From an uncultured Hyphomicrobiales bacterium (GTDB lineage: Bacteria; Pseudomonadota; Alphaproteobacteria; Rhizobiales; Beijerinckiaceae), in the NCBI GenBank assembly GCA_903861645.1, contig CAIOVE010000005.1, positions 1 to 64,000 on the forward strand: a stretch of 64,000 nt of DNA, given 5' to 3'. Every line of letters starts with the position of its first letter. The stretch's first letter is position 1. Below, one piece after another: positions 8,502 through 18,195 of the stretch. The notes below the pieces were generated by a model, which saw nothing but the letters and a program-made list of their open reading frames with translations, was not told where the DNA came from and made no database searches. Made by a program: the position numbers and the translations under genes.

Positions 8502-9467
8502 TTAATCCTGCAGGGGAATATGCGCGTCGCGGACGATCGTCTTGAAGCTTTCGACATCCGCCTTGTAGAAGGCGGCGAATTCATCCGGCGTCGAACCGAC
8601 GGATTCAACGCCGAAGGACTCGACCTGCTTTTGTATTTCAGGCGACTCCAGCGCCGCCTTCGCCGCGCGATAAATGCCGTCGACGACATCGCGCGGCGTG
8701 CCCGCGGGCACGAAGAACGCCTGATACCCGCCCGACACGAAATCCGGCACGCCCTGCTCCGACACCGTCGGCACGTCGGGCAAGCCCGCCGCGCGATGGG
8801 GCGAGGTGACCGCGAGACCGCGCAGCACCCCCGACAGCACCTGTGATTTCGCCGTCGAGATCGGCAGCGAGCCAACCTGAACCTCCTCGCCGATCAGCGC
8901 CGAAATGATCTGGCCGTCGCCACGGAAGGGCACCATCTGGATATCCATGCCGGTGCGCAACTTCAGCAGTTCCATTGTCAGATGCAGCGAATTGCCGATG
9001 CCAGACGCGCCATAATTCAGCGTGCCCGGCTTCGCCTTCGCCAGTTCGACGAGGCCGCGCAAATCCTTCACCGGCAGTTTCGGCGACGCGGCGATCAGCA
9101 CGCTTGTCGAGAACAACTGGATCACCGGCGTGAAATCGCGGAAGGGATCCCACGGCAGGGTTTTGTAAATGGCCGGCGAAATCGACTGCCCGTTGGTGTT
9201 GAGCAGGATCGAATAGCCATCGGGCGGCGATTTCGCGACGTTCTCGATGCCGACATTGCCGCCGGCCCCGGCGCGGTTGTCAACGACGACGGGAACCTTC
9301 ATCGATTCCTGCATCTTCTGGGCGAACAGCCGGGCGGTGAGATCGACCGCGCCACCCGCGGCGAAGGGCACGACGATGCGAATGGGCTTGGATGGATAGG
9401 TCTGCGCCCACGCCGGCGCGACCAACAGCGCGCAAGCCAACACGATCGCCCGATGGGCAAGCTTCAT
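8502..9467 (-). CDS. Bug/TctC-family extracytoplasmic solute-binding protein
   Basis: 321-residue periplasmic receptor of the tripartite tricarboxylate transporter (Bug) family. It has a Sec signal peptide ending AWAQ, then the family opening YPSKPIRIVVPFAAGG, VVVDNRAGAGGNVG, and the ligand-loop NYGASGIGNSLHL. ATG 9467 has an ideal ggagga site and gives the right signal peptide; longer readings lack one. It is the last of three neighbouring paralogues that share the C-terminal end IPLQD. No tctA or tctB is in the window, so the membrane partner must be elsewhere or absent. Ligand is unknown, probably a carboxylate. Confidence 0.92.
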   Translation of the reverse strand: MKLAHRAIVLACALLVAPAWAQTYPSKPIRIVVPFAAGGAVDLTARLFAQKMQESMKVPVVVDNRAGAGGNVGIENVAKSPPDGYSILLNTNGQSISPAIYKTLPWDPFRDFTPVIQLFSTSVLIAASPKLPVKDLRGLVELAKAKPGTLNYGASGIGNSLHLTMELLKLRTGMDIQMVPFRGDGQIISALIGEEVQVGSLPISTAKSQVLSGVLRGLAVTSPHRAAGLPDVPTVSEQGVPDFVSGGYQAFFVPAGTPRDVVDGIYRAAKAALESPEIQKQVESFGVESVGSTPDEFAAFYKADVESFKTIVRDAHIPLQD

Positions 9468-9499
9468 CGTTTCCTCCACGTCGCGACGCCGGGCGCCGC

Positions 9500-10471
9500 T
9501 CAATCCTGCAAGGGAATGTTGGCGTCCCTTACCACCTGCTGGAATTTCGCGCGATCCGAGAAATAGCGCTTGTCGAATTCCTCCGGACTCGAGCCGACCG
9601 GCTCGAGCGCGAGATTTTCCAGCACGGGGCCAACGTCGGGCGCGGCGAGCGCCTTTTGCGATTCGCGCCACAGGCGCTCGATGATCGGCCGCGGCGTGCC
9701 GGCGGGCGCGAACAGCCCCATCCAGCCCGGCACGTCGAAACCGGGCACGCCCTGTTCCGCGATGGGCGGCACATTGGGCAGCGAGCCCGCGCGCTTGGCC
9801 GTCGTCACCGCGATGGCGCGCAAGGCGCCCGCGTCGATATGCGCCTTCGCCGTGATGAGCGGCACGATGGCCGCCTGCACCTCGCCGGCGAACATCGCCG
9901 AGAACAACGGCGCGTCGCCACGAAACGGCACCATCTGAATATCCATGCCCGTCTCGTGCTTCACCATCTCCATCGTGAGATGCAGGGAGTTGCCGATGCC
10001 CGTGGAGCCGTAATTGAGCTTGCCGGGATTGGCTTTCGCGTAGGCGATGAGCTCGGGCAGCGTTTTCACGGGCAGGGATGGCAACACCACCATCACGGAC
10101 GTGGTGGAAACCAGTTGCGTGACGCGGACGAAATCCTTGTCGGCGTCATAGGGCAACGACTTGTAGATCGCCGGACTGATCGCGTGACCGTTGATGTTGA
10201 AGAGGATCGTATAGCCATCGGGCGGCGCCTTGGCGACGGCGTTCGCGCCAAGATTGCCGCCGGCGCCCGCGCGGTTGTCGACGATGACGGGCGTGTTCAT
10301 CTGGTCCTGCAACTTGCCGGCGATCAGTCGCGCCAGCGCGTCCGTCGCGCCGCCGGCGGCGTAGGGCACGACCATCTTGATCGTGCCCGCCGGCCACGTC
10401 TGCGCTTGCGCGAACGAGCCAAGACCGATCAGCGCGCAGCCGATGGCGGCGAGACGGCGGAACAACGCCAT
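9500..10471 (-). CDS. Bug/TctC-family extracytoplasmic solute-binding protein
   Basis: 323-residue receptor, middle copy of the tandem set. Signal peptide ends in SFAQAQ; the mature protein opens TWPAGTIKMVVPYAAGG and keeps VIVDNRAGAGGNLG and NYGSTGIGNSLHLTME. It ends DANIPLQD, like its neighbours. ATG 10471 lies ten bases after the stop of the preceding copy, which indicates one transcript. The copies are clearly paralogous but not identical, so they have had time to diverge and may differ in ligand. Confidence 0.92.
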   Translation of the reverse strand: MALFRRLAAIGCALIGLGSFAQAQTWPAGTIKMVVPYAAGGATDALARLIAGKLQDQMNTPVIVDNRAGAGGNLGANAVAKAPPDGYTILFNINGHAISPAIYKSLPYDADKDFVRVTQLVSTTSVMVVLPSLPVKTLPELIAYAKANPGKLNYGSTGIGNSLHLTMEMVKHETGMDIQMVPFRGDAPLFSAMFAGEVQAAIVPLITAKAHIDAGALRAIAVTTAKRAGSLPNVPPIAEQGVPGFDVPGWMGLFAPAGTPRPIIERLWRESQKALAAPDVGPVLENLALEPVGSSPEEFDKRYFSDRAKFQQVVRDANIPLQD

Positions 10472-10481
10472 GGCGATCTCC

Positions 10482-11465
10482 TCAATCCTGCAAGGGAATA
10501 TTCGCGTCCTTCACGACCTGCTTGAAGCGCGCGACATCCGCCTTGTAGATCTTGTCGAAGGCGTCGGGTCCGGCGTCGGCGGGGTCGAGCGTCAGGTTGG
10601 CCAGCGGCTCCTTCAGCTCCTTCGATTTGACCACGGCGAGCGATTCGCGCGCTAGCAGATCGACCACCTCGCGCGGCGTGGCGGCGGGCGCGAAAAGCGC
10701 CAGCCAGCCCGCGATGCTGAAACCCGGCAGGCCCTGCTCGGCGATGGTCGGAATGGTCGGCATGTTCGGCACGCGCTCGCCCGTGGTGACGGCGATGGCG
10801 CGAATGGCGCCGGCGTCGATATGCGACTTCGAGGCGGTCGTCGGCACCAGCGCCGCCTGGATTTCGCCGCCGATAAGCGCGGTGAACAGCGGCGCGTCGC
10901 CCGTGAAGGGCACCATCTCGATGTCGATGCCGGTCGCGTGCTTGACCATCTCCATCGTCAGATGCAGCGCGTTGCCGACGCCGGTCGAGCCATAATTCAT
11001 CTTGCCGGGGTTGGCCTTCGCGTAGGCGACGAATTCCTGAAATGTCTTGATCGGCAGCTTGTTGTTGACGACGATCACGGTCGAGGTGATCGCCAGCTCG
11101 GCCACGCGCGCGAAATCGGCCACCGGGTCGAAGGGCAGCGACTTGTAGATCGCCGGACTGATGGCCTGCCCGTTGGTGTGCAGCAACAGCGTGTAGCCAT
11201 CGGCGGGCGACTTCGCGACCATGTTGGCGCCGACATTGCCGCCCGCGCCACCGCGATTGTCGATCACCACGGGTTGCTTGAGGCGCTCCTGCAATTGGGC
11301 GGCGAACACGCGGCCAAACGAATCGACCGAGCCGCCGGCGGGAAAGGGAATCACGATCTTGATGGGCTTGGCGGGCCAAGCCTGCGCGCGGGCGTCGCCG
11401 ATGTTTCCCGCGAGGGCGACGGCGGCGGCCGAAAAGATTACTTCGCGACGTGACGCGAGACCCAT
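10482..11465 (-). CDS. Bug/TctC-family solute-binding protein with Tat-like signal
   Basis: 327-residue receptor, first gene of the minus-strand catabolic operon. The N-terminus MGLASRREVIFSAAAVALAG carries a twin-arginine-like signal, unlike the Sec-type leaders of the next two copies. The mature part opens AWPAKPIKIVIPFPAGGSVD and ends DANIPLQD. ATG 11465 with ggga nearby was chosen because longer readings put extra residues before the signal. The operon promoter should lie within 11466-11562, where I see no clear motif. Confidence 0.9.
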   Translation of the reverse strand: MGLASRREVIFSAAAVALAGNIGDARAQAWPAKPIKIVIPFPAGGSVDSFGRVFAAQLQERLKQPVVIDNRGGAGGNVGANMVAKSPADGYTLLLHTNGQAISPAIYKSLPFDPVADFARVAELAITSTVIVVNNKLPIKTFQEFVAYAKANPGKMNYGSTGVGNALHLTMEMVKHATGIDIEMVPFTGDAPLFTALIGGEIQAALVPTTASKSHIDAGAIRAIAVTTGERVPNMPTIPTIAEQGLPGFSIAGWLALFAPAATPREVVDLLARESLAVVKSKELKEPLANLTLDPADAGPDAFDKIYKADVARFKQVVKDANIPLQD

Positions 11466-11562
11466 GTTCGATTTCTCCCTTGACGATCGCGCCGCGGCGC
11501 ATGCGAGCCGACGCGCGGCGACAGGATGGCCGCGCGCGCCGCCGAGGTCAAACGGGAGAAGA

Positions 11563-11820
11563 TCAGTGCCGCGACGCCGTCGTGAACTCGCCATCGCGAA
11601 TGCGTTGCGGCAGGCGCTCGGCGAAAACCGCGACGGGTTCCTCGCCATAGGCGCCGACCAGCTCCTGAAAGGCGGCGAAAAGCGCGGCGTGGGCGAAACT
11701 GTCGCCCTCCAGCCCCGAAAGAATAGCCTCGGCGAAGGCCTCGGTCACGAAACCGAGGGCCTCGCGCCGCTCGTCGGCGGCGCCTTCATCGTCGAAATTC
11801 GGGAGTGTTTTTTCGGTCAT
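11563..11820 (-). CDS. Small hypothetical protein
   Basis: 85-residue acidic, helical protein starting MTEKTLPNFDDEG and ending DGEFTTASRH. The ATG at 11820 gives a compact acidic product, whereas the longer in-frame reading upstream is arginine- and serine-rich and looks non-coding. No family is recognised and no membrane segment or signal is visible. It lies between a secreted TIGR02301-type gene (start of that stop at 11912) and the Bug operon. It may be a small regulatory or accessory protein; nothing more can be supported. Confidence 0.55.
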   Translation of the reverse strand: MTEKTLPNFDDEGAADERREALGFVTEAFAEAILSGLEGDSFAHAALFAAFQELVGAYGEEPVAVFAERLPQRIRDGEFTTASRH

Positions 11821-11911
11821 GCCGTCGAACCTTAGCGACTCGCGCCACGCGCCGCGACCATGGTCTTTAAAAAAGGTTAACGCGGAAACCGGCGTTTGAA
11901 ACGAATGCGGC

Positions 11912-12343
11912 CTAACCGCCGCCGTAGCGCGAGCCGACGTCGCGCGCGAGCCGCCCGCCTTCGTCGATATAGCGCTCGATGACGACGCGCGCGTTGGCCG
12001 TGCAGACCCGGTAGGTCGTCTCGAAACCACGAAATCCCCGGTTATAGGCGCCCGCCAGCCGCTCCTTGCGGGCCGCGCCGCCAGTTTCCGCCTCCATCAG
12101 GCTCGCCATGCGCGCGCGCCACTGGTCGCCATCCCTGGCGCCGCAGAGATCGCGCAGATACGCGAGCGAACCCATGATTTCGGCCAGGCGCAACAGTTGC
12201 GGCTCGTAGGGCGCGGAAGGATCGACCGTCGGCGGCGGGGGCGCCGGAGCGGATGGCCGCGATTGCGCGCGAACCGAACCGCCCATTGGCGCGATGAGAA
12301 GCGCCAGCAACGCCAGCGCGCGCCAGGCTTGCGGGGTCGTCAT
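11912..12343 (-). CDS. TIGR02301/DUF2385 family secreted protein
   Basis: 143 residues with a signal peptide (ALALLALLIAPMGGSVRAQ), a proline-rich linker, then a conserved helical domain: LRLAEIMGSLAYLRDLCG, a W-x-R-M segment, AYNRGFRGFETTYRVC and a C-terminal RYGGG. The two cysteines fit the pattern of a periplasmic disulfide. The family is widespread in Hyphomicrobiales and has no assigned function. Its ATG overlaps the stop of the upstream NUDIX gene by four bases (ATGA), so the two are coupled. Confidence 0.82.
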   Translation of the reverse strand: MTTPQAWRALALLALLIAPMGGSVRAQSRPSAPAPPPPTVDPSAPYEPQLLRLAEIMGSLAYLRDLCGARDGDQWRARMASLMEAETGGAARKERLAGAYNRGFRGFETTYRVCTANARVVIERYIDEGGRLARDVGSRYGGG

Positions 12344-12780
12344 TTCCCCGCCGCCAGCGACCAGCCGCGCTCGAGAATGGGCAACAAGCCCGGCGTCAGC
12401 GTCAACGCCGAAGCCTTCGCGCGATCGGCCCAGAGCATGATCGGCAGTTCCTCGCCCGGCTCGCCCTCGCCCGAAATCCAGCGTCCCGCGAAGGACGCGA
12501 CGAGAAAATGGGTGCGCACCCGGCCGTCGTCGTCGCGCGCGATGACATCGGAATAGCCGGTCAGACCGAGGATCTCGGCGCGCACGCCGGTTTCCTCCTG
12601 CAATTCGCGCAACGCGGCGTCGGCCAGCGTCTCGCCGGTTTCCACCAGCCCGCCGGGCAGCGTGTAAACGTCGAGAAATGGCGCCCGGCCGCGGGAGGCG
12701 AGCAAAACCCTGCCGTCGCGAAAAACGGCGAGACTGGCGGCCAGAAACGGCCGGGAGGGATAGGTGCGTGATTCCGTCAT
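12340..12780 (-). CDS. NUDIX hydrolase
   Basis: 146-residue NUDIX protein. The Nudix box is GGLVETGETLADAALREL followed by QEETG, matching G-x5-E-x7-R-E-U-x-E-E-x-G-U, so the divalent-metal pyrophosphatase site is intact. The N-terminal AASLAVFRDGRVLLASRGR is typical of ADP-ribose or 8-oxo-dGTP-type members, and substrate choice cannot be told. ATG 12780 was chosen because upstream in-frame sequence lacks family similarity. It is the first gene of a two-gene coupled unit with the TIGR02301 protein. Confidence 0.88.
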   Translation of the reverse strand: MTESRTYPSRPFLAASLAVFRDGRVLLASRGRAPFLDVYTLPGGLVETGETLADAALRELQEETGVRAEILGLTGYSDVIARDDDGRVRTHFLVASFAGRWISGEGEPGEELPIMLWADRAKASALTLTPGLLPILERGWSLAAGK

Positions 12781-12917
12781 GAGCGCTCGCTTGCGCGATG
12801 AAAATAGGCGATCCGCCCGGATATACAATCCCGCGGCTCCGCTGGACGCGGACGCCCGGACGCGGCTAGCTTGTCGCATAACAGTTTTCCGGCGCCTGGC
12901 CGGGAGGGAAACGCCCG

Positions 12918-13943
12918 ATGCCCGTCATGCGCTTGCCAATGGCCCTTGTTGTCTTCTGTTTCGCCGCCTCCGGCGCGCGGGCGGAATCCGTCGAGGCCTT
13001 CTACAGGGGCAAATCGATTTCCCTTCTCGTCAGTTCATCGCCGGGCGGCGGCTACGACACGCTGTCGCGGGCCATCGCGCGGCATCTGGGCAAGCATATT
13101 CCCGGCAACCCCTCCATCCTCGTGCGCAACATGCCGGGCGCGGGCGGCATTGTCGCGACGAGCTTCATCGCGAAAGTCGCGCCCCGCGATGGCCTGACCA
13201 TCGCCGGCGTCCAGAACAACACGCCCTACGAGCCGCTGTTTGGCACCAAGGAAGCCGACTACGATTCGACGAAACTGACCTGGCTGGGGACGCCGTCCGT
13301 CGAGACGGGCCTGCTGATCGCCTGGCATGGTTCGCCGGTCAAAAGCCTCGAAGACGCGCGCAAAATGCCCATGACGGCGGGCGCGTCGGGCGCGAATTCG
13401 ACGCCAAGCTTTTACGCGCGGCTGCTGAACGAGTTGCTCGGGCTCAAGATCAAGGTCATTCCGGGCTTTCCCGGTCAGAACGAGGCCTATCTCGCCATGG
13501 AGCGCGGCGAAATTGACTCCTATGGCGTGACCTTCTGGTCGTCGCTGACGTCAACCAAGTCCGACTGGATTCGCGACAAGAAGATTCGCGTCCTCGTGCA
13601 ATACGGCCCGCGCAAGGAGCCGGCGCTGGGCGACACGCCCTACGGCCCGGACCTCGTGAAGACCGAGGACGACAAGCTGCTGTTCGAGGCGGCCTACGCG
13701 CCGCTCGCGGCCGGTCGGCCCTTCGTCGCGCCGCCCGACCTGCCGCCCGAGCGCGCCAAGGCGCTGCGCGACGCCATGCTCGCCACCTTCAAGGATCCGG
13801 AATTCCTCGCCGAGGCGGCCAAGCTCCAGCTTGAAATCAACAAGCCGATCTCGGGCGAGGAAATGCAGGCGCAGGTCGCCCGCGTCTACAAGATGCCAGC
13901 GCGCATCGCCGAGCGGTTGCGGCGAATTTCCCAGAGCTACTGA
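12918..13943 (+). CDS. Tripartite tricarboxylate transporter-type substrate-binding protein
   Basis: 341-residue periplasmic receptor from the second branch of the Bug-like family. It has a signal peptide ending SGARA, then VEAFYRGKSISLLVSSSPGG, the loop HIPGNPSILVRNMPGAGG, and PGFPGQNEAYLAMERGEID. It is closer to the receptor at 18192-19196, which shares HIPGNPS and MPGAGGI, than to the three tandem copies at 8502-11465. It stands alone, with no transporter membrane genes next to it. Confidence 0.88.
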   Translation: MPVMRLPMALVVFCFAASGARAESVEAFYRGKSISLLVSSSPGGGYDTLSRAIARHLGKHIPGNPSILVRNMPGAGGIVATSFIAKVAPRDGLTIAGVQNNTPYEPLFGTKEADYDSTKLTWLGTPSVETGLLIAWHGSPVKSLEDARKMPMTAGASGANSTPSFYARLLNELLGLKIKVIPGFPGQNEAYLAMERGEIDSYGVTFWSSLTSTKSDWIRDKKIRVLVQYGPRKEPALGDTPYGPDLVKTEDDKLLFEAAYAPLAAGRPFVAPPDLPPERAKALRDAMLATFKDPEFLAEAAKLQLEINKPISGEEMQAQVARVYKMPARIAERLRRISQSY

Positions 13944-13948
13944 GCCGA

Positions 13949-14335
13949 TCAGGCCCCGCGTCGCGCCGCGACGGCGCGAAACGTCATCGCGAAGGGTCGA
14001 CCCGCGACGGCGCCGCCAAGGCCGTCGGTGAACCGCAACGGCGAACACGCCGCCAGCGCCTCGACGACCGAGGCGACGAAACGGCGTCGAAGCCCTTCGT
14101 CGCCCGTCAGGCGCGCATAGGTAATGCGCGGCTTGCCCTGAATGGAGCCGGATCGGTGGAAGGCGAAAACCATCGTGAGTTCCATGCCTTCCGAGCCGAT
14201 GGGCGGTTTCCAGCACGCCAGCAGGGCCGGTCCGATCTCGCCGTAGCGTTGCAGAACGGGTCTCGGGATCGCCTCGTCCGGCCAAGCCGCGGCGGGCGTG
14301 AGAAACAGCAGCAGCGCGGCGAGCGCCAGCCTCAC
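13949..14335 (-). CDS. Small secreted protein, TonB C-terminal-like
   Basis: 128 residues with a clear signal peptide ([17 protein letters not shown]) and a domain resembling the periplasmic TonB C-terminal fold: [20 protein letters not shown], then a strand with [11 protein letters not shown] and [10 protein letters not shown]. Two cysteines could pair. It starts with GTG at 14335 and overlaps the pdxH stop by four bases (GTGA). Such small proteins are common next to pdxH-like genes in Hyphomicrobiales. Function is unknown. Confidence 0.68.
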   Translation of the reverse strand: MRLALAALLLFLTPAAAWPDEAIPRPVLQRYGEIGPALLACWKPPIGSEGMELTMVFAFHRSGSIQGKPRITYARLTGDEGLRRRFVASVVEALAACSPLRFTDGLGGAVAGRPFAMTFRAVAARRGA

Positions 14336-14955
14336 GGAAACAGGCGCTCGACCGACCAGCCGCCCTCGGGCCGCGCCCGGCGGAACGCCACCCGCTCATG
14401 CAGGCGGAAGGGCTTGTCGGTCCAGAACTCGAAATAAACCGGCTTGATGCGGTAGCCGATCCAGTGCGGCGGCCGCGGCACCTCGCCAATCGGATATTTG
14501 AGCGCGACCCGCGCCACGGCCTTCTCCAGCGCGAAACGCTCGTCCATGGGCCGGCTCTGCTGGCTGGCCCAGGCGCCGATCCGGCTGTCGCGCGGCCGGC
14601 TGGCGAAATAGGCGTCGGACTCGGCGGTCGTGACCTCTTCCACCGGGCCGCGCAGCCGCACCTGCCGGCGCAAGGACTTCCAGTGAAAGTTGGCGGCCGC
14701 CTTCCAGCTCGCGTCGAGCTCGACGCCCTTGGCGCTCTGACGGTTCGTGTAAAAGACGAAGCCCCTGATATCCCAGTCCTTCATCAGGACCATGCGCAGG
14801 TCGGGCAGGCCGTCGGGGTCGACGGTGGCCACGGCCATGGCGCTGGGATCGTTCGGCTCGCTCTTGCGCGCCTCCTCGAAAAGCGCGCCGAACCGGTCGA
14901 AGGGCTCGCCCTCCGCCGCCTCTGAACCCGGCGTTAACTGTTCCAGTGTTTTCAT
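14332..14955 (-). CDS. pdxH: Pyridoxamine 5'-phosphate oxidase
   Basis: 207 residues, full length for PdxH. The FMN-dependent enzyme oxidises pyridoxamine or pyridoxine 5'-phosphate to pyridoxal 5'-phosphate, last step of vitamin B6 synthesis and salvage. Landmarks are [20 protein letters not shown] (FMN contact), [14 protein letters not shown], the [14 protein letters not shown] segment and the C-terminal [14 protein letters not shown] 14955 gives the usual N-terminus. Its start region overlaps the region upstream of the divergent surface-protein gene. Confidence 0.95.
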   Translation of the reverse strand: MKTLEQLTPGSEAAEGEPFDRFGALFEEARKSEPNDPSAMAVATVDPDGLPDLRMVLMKDWDIRGFVFYTNRQSAKGVELDASWKAAANFHWKSLRRQVRLRGPVEEVTTAESDAYFASRPRDSRIGAWASQQSRPMDERFALEKAVARVALKYPIGEVPRPPHWIGYRIKPVYFEFWTDKPFRLHERVAFRRARPEGGWSVERLFP

Positions 14956-14980
14956 GATGCCAGCGATATTTGTGCAACGG

Positions 14981-15472
14981 ATGCGGCGCGTGCGGTTCTG
15001 CCTGTCGGCATTGACGAATTCATACAGGCCTGCGCGGCTCCCCGCCAGCCACGGTTTCTTCATGGGCGTATTCGCGCTGCTCGCGACCCAGGGGCTCGGC
15101 GGCTGCTCGACGGTGATCCCCCTGCCCTCGATGATTTCGACCGACGACATCACCGGGTCCATCGGCAAATCGCCCTCGCCCCTGTCGTCGTCGCTCGACG
15201 CCGAGGACTGGCGCCGCGCCCGCGCCGCGATGGCGGTGGCGCTCGATCCGCAGGGCAATGGCGCGGCGGTGAACTGGGACAATCCGCAATCGGGCGCGCG
15301 CGGCGTGTTCCGCCCCGTCGGCGAAGCCCATCCCTCCGACGACAAGATCTGCCGCGCCTTCCTGTCCGAGATCGGCGGCGCGGCCCCCGCGCAAAGCGTG
15401 CAGGGCGTCGCCTGTCGCGAGAAAAGCGGCGACTGGACCGTGGGCGACGTCAAGCCGTGGAAAAAGGCCTGA
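14981..15472 (+). CDS. RT0821/Lpp0805-type surface protein, putative lipoprotein
   Basis: About 163 residues. The C-terminal half matches the RT0821/Lpp0805 surface-protein domain: [42 protein letters not shown] and a final [12 protein letters not shown]. The N-terminal part contains a hydrophobic stretch ending LGGC, a possible lipobox. Start is uncertain: ATG 14981 is given, but 14954 (overlapping pdxH) and 15062 (directly before the hydrophobic stretch) are in frame and none has a strong ribosome site. Confidence 0.78.
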   Translation: MRRVRFCLSALTNSYRPARLPASHGFFMGVFALLATQGLGGCSTVIPLPSMISTDDITGSIGKSPSPLSSSLDAEDWRRARAAMAVALDPQGNGAAVNWDNPQSGARGVFRPVGEAHPSDDKICRAFLSEIGGAAPAQSVQGVACREKSGDWTVGDVKPWKKA

Positions 15473-15537
15473 CGACGATCCTTGCGGCGGGGCTTTCCCA
15501 TCCATAGGTTGCCGGCACCCGCTTTCCGGAGTCCGCC

Positions 15538-17592
15538 GTGTCCGTCATCCCCACGCTCGACAGCGCCAACCCATTCGCCGACGTCTGGTCGACGCCCTTC
15601 GGCGCCCCGCCATTCGCCAGCATCAGGCCCGAGCATTTCCGGCCCGCCTATGACGCCGCGCTCACGCTGAACCGGGCGGAAATCGACGCCATCGCGACCA
15701 ATCCGGAGCCGCCGACCTTCGCCAACGTCATCGAGGCGATGGAACGCGCGGGCTCGGCCGTCGACCGCATCTCCAGCGTGTTCTGGAACCTCTCGGGCAC
15801 GATGTCCGACGAGCCCATCCGCGAGATCGAGCGCGATCTTTCGCCGATCCTGTCGCGCCACGACAGCGCGATCATGCTTGATCCCCGGCTGTTCGCGCGC
15901 ATCGACGCGGTGTTCAAGGGCCGTCACGCCGCGGGCCTCGACGCCGAACAGCTTCGCCTCGTCGAGCGCACCCACAAGAGCTTCACCCGCGCCGGCGCCG
16001 CGCTGGGCGAGGCCGAGCGGACGCGGCTGGCCGAGATCAACGAGCGGCTGGCGACGCTGGGCACGGCGTTCAGTCAGAACGTGCTGAAGGACGAAGGCGA
16101 CTTCATCCTGCTGCTGGAAAACGACGACGATCTCGCGGGCCTGACAAAGGACTTCCTCTCCGGCGCCGCGGCGCTCGCCGCGGATCGCGGCCATACCGGC
16201 AAGCACGCGGTGTCGCTGTCGCGCGGCGCGGTCGAGGACTTTCTCACCAATTCCACCCGCCGTGACCTGCGCGAGAAACTGCTCAACGCCTTTCTGATGC
16301 GCGGCGAATCCGGCGGGCCGACGGACAATCGCGCGATTATCGCCGAGACGCTGGCGCTACGCCATGAGCGCGCGCGCCTCACCGGCTACAAGACCTATGC
16401 CGACTACAAGCTCGACGACACGATGGCGGGCGACACGGCGGCGGTCTACGAACTGATGGAAAGCGTCTGGCGGCCCGGACGCCTCGCCGCGCTGCGCGAC
16501 CGCGAGCGGTTGCAGGCGCTGGCGCGCGACGAGGGCGGCAACTTCGCGCTCGCGGGCCACGACTGGCGCCATTACGCCGAGAAGCTGCGCCGCGCGGACC
16601 ATGCCATCGACGACGGCGAACTGCGGCCCTATTTCGAGCTCGACCGCATGATCGAGGCCGCCTTCTTCGTGGCGAACAAATTGTTCGGCCTCGTCTTCGA
16701 GGAACGCCACGACATCGAGACCTACCACCCGGATGTGCGCGTCTTCGAGGCGCGCGACGCCAATGGCGAACATGTCGCGCTGTTTCTCGGCGACTATTTC
16801 GCGCGCCCCTCGAAGCATGGCGGCGCGTGGATGTCGGCCTTCCGCCGCCAGCGCAAGTTCAACGGCGAGCAACGGCCGATCATCGTCAACGTGCTGAACA
16901 TCTCGAAGCCGTCGCCCGGCGCGCCCGCCCTGCTCTCGATCGGCGAGGCGGGCACGCTGTTCCACGAATTCGGCCACGCGTTGCACGGCATGTTGTCCAA
17001 CGTGACATACGAAACCCTGTCGGGCACCGCCGTCAGCTCCGATTTCGTCGAGTTGCCATCGCAACTCTACGAACACTGGCTGATGACACGCGAGGTGCTG
17101 ACCCGCTTCGCCCGCCATCACGCCACCGGCGCGCCCCTGCCCGACGATCTCATCGACCGCCTGCGCGCGGCGCGGAAATTCAATCAGGGCTTCGCCACGG
17201 TTGAATTCTGCTCCTCCGCCTTCGTCGACATGGACGCGCACATGTCCGAGAACGTCCCCGACCCCATGGCGCTGGAGGTCGCGACGCTGGCGCGCATCGA
17301 GAACCCGGCGGAAATCCCCATGCGCCATCGCACGCCGCACTTCGGCCACGTCTTCGCGGGCGAGGGCTACGCGGCGGGCTATTACAGCTATCTCTGGTCG
17401 GCGGTGCTCGACGCGGACGCCTTCGCCGCCTTCGAGGAGACCGGCGACGTGTTCAATCCCGACGTCGCGAAAAAGCTGCGCGAGAACATCTACGCGGCGG
17501 GCAATCTGCGCGACCCGCGCGAGGCCTACACCCGCTTTCGCGGACGCCTGCCGAGCGTCGAGCCGCTGCTCAGGGGACGCGGGTTTGTCTAG
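15538..17592 (+). CDS. dcp: M3 family metallopeptidase (peptidyl-dipeptidase Dcp-like)
   Basis: 684 residues, right for Dcp/oligopeptidase A. The zinc site is the HEFGHALHG motif at about 476-484, with the downstream glutamate region [12 protein letters not shown]. Enzymes of this family remove C-terminal dipeptides or degrade short peptides in the cytosol. The GTG at 15538 is used as start; it follows a cggag ribosome site and gives the usual N-terminus [16 protein letters not shown]. No signal peptide is seen, so it is cytoplasmic. Confidence 0.93.
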   Translation: MSVIPTLDSANPFADVWSTPFGAPPFASIRPEHFRPAYDAALTLNRAEIDAIATNPEPPTFANVIEAMERAGSAVDRISSVFWNLSGTMSDEPIREIERDLSPILSRHDSAIMLDPRLFARIDAVFKGRHAAGLDAEQLRLVERTHKSFTRAGAALGEAERTRLAEINERLATLGTAFSQNVLKDEGDFILLLENDDDLAGLTKDFLSGAAALAADRGHTGKHAVSLSRGAVEDFLTNSTRRDLREKLLNAFLMRGESGGPTDNRAIIAETLALRHERARLTGYKTYADYKLDDTMAGDTAAVYELMESVWRPGRLAALRDRERLQALARDEGGNFALAGHDWRHYAEKLRRADHAIDDGELRPYFELDRMIEAAFFVANKLFGLVFEERHDIETYHPDVRVFEARDANGEHVALFLGDYFARPSKHGGAWMSAFRRQRKFNGEQRPIIVNVLNISKPSPGAPALLSIGEAGTLFHEFGHALHGMLSNVTYETLSGTAVSSDFVELPSQLYEHWLMTREVLTRFARHHATGAPLPDDLIDRLRAARKFNQGFATVEFCSSAFVDMDAHMSENVPDPMALEVATLARIENPAEIPMRHRTPHFGHVFAGEGYAAGYYSYLWSAVLDADAFAAFEETGDVFNPDVAKKLRENIYAAGNLRDPREAYTRFRGRLPSVEPLLRGRGFV

Positions 17593-17649
17593 CCCGCGCG
17601 CGCGGTCTAGAGTCGCTTCAAGATCAACGATCGGGAAGCGAAGCGCAGC

Positions 17650-18195
17650 ATGTCGGGGCAAGTCCGCCGGGTCGTGACCGGTCATAACGAACACGGCGAA
17701 TCCTGTTTCATCTTCGACGGGCCGGCGCCGCACGTCTATCAGCGCAGTCCCGGCAGTTCGCGCGTGACCGAATTGTGGGACACGGCGACGACGCCGGCCA
17801 GCAACGCGGGCGACGCCGACCCCACGGCGCGCGCGTTTCGCCTGCCGCCGCCGGCCAATGGCAGCGTGTTTCGCGTCGTCTCATACCCGCCCGACAGCGA
17901 GCGGCGCGCGGCGCTCGAGGCGGAGCACGCCTCGACCCATGACGACGGCACCGGCCGCACCGGCGCGCTTGATCGTTCCAACGCGCGCCATCCCGGCTTC
18001 CACAAGACCAATTCCATCGACTACGCGATCGTGCTGTCGGGTGAAATCTGGGCCCTGATGGAAGAGGGCGAGACCCTGCTCAGGCAGGGCGATGTTCTTG
18101 TTCAACGCGGCACCAATCACGCGTGGAGCAACCGCTCGAACGCGCCCGCCGTGCTCGCCTTCGTGCTCATCGACGCGGAGCCCGTGCGCCCATGA
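17650..18195 (+). CDS. Cupin-domain protein
   Basis: 181 residues with one C-terminal cupin: HKTNSIDYAIVLSGEIWALM and GDVLVQRGTNHAWSNRSNAP. Only part of the usual histidine/glutamate metal set is obvious (H in the first motif and H in the second). Related proteins act as small dioxygenases or regulators of aromatic-acid metabolism; the function here cannot be fixed. The stop overlaps the start of the following receptor by four bases (ATGA), so receptor and cupin are probably used together. Confidence 0.84.
   Translation: MSGQVRRVVTGHNEHGESCFIFDGPAPHVYQRSPGSSRVTELWDTATTPASNAGDADPTARAFRLPPPANGSVFRVVSYPPDSERRAALEAEHASTHDDGTGRTGALDRSNARHPGFHKTNSIDYAIVLSGEIWALMEEGETLLRQGDVLVQRGTNHAWSNRSNAPAVLAFVLIDAEPVRP

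Noticed and set aside
17588-17612. Imperfect palindrome TCTAG...TCTAGA after the M3 peptidase gene.
   Set aside because: The arms are not fully complementary and no T-run follows, so it does not qualify as a terminator or operator.
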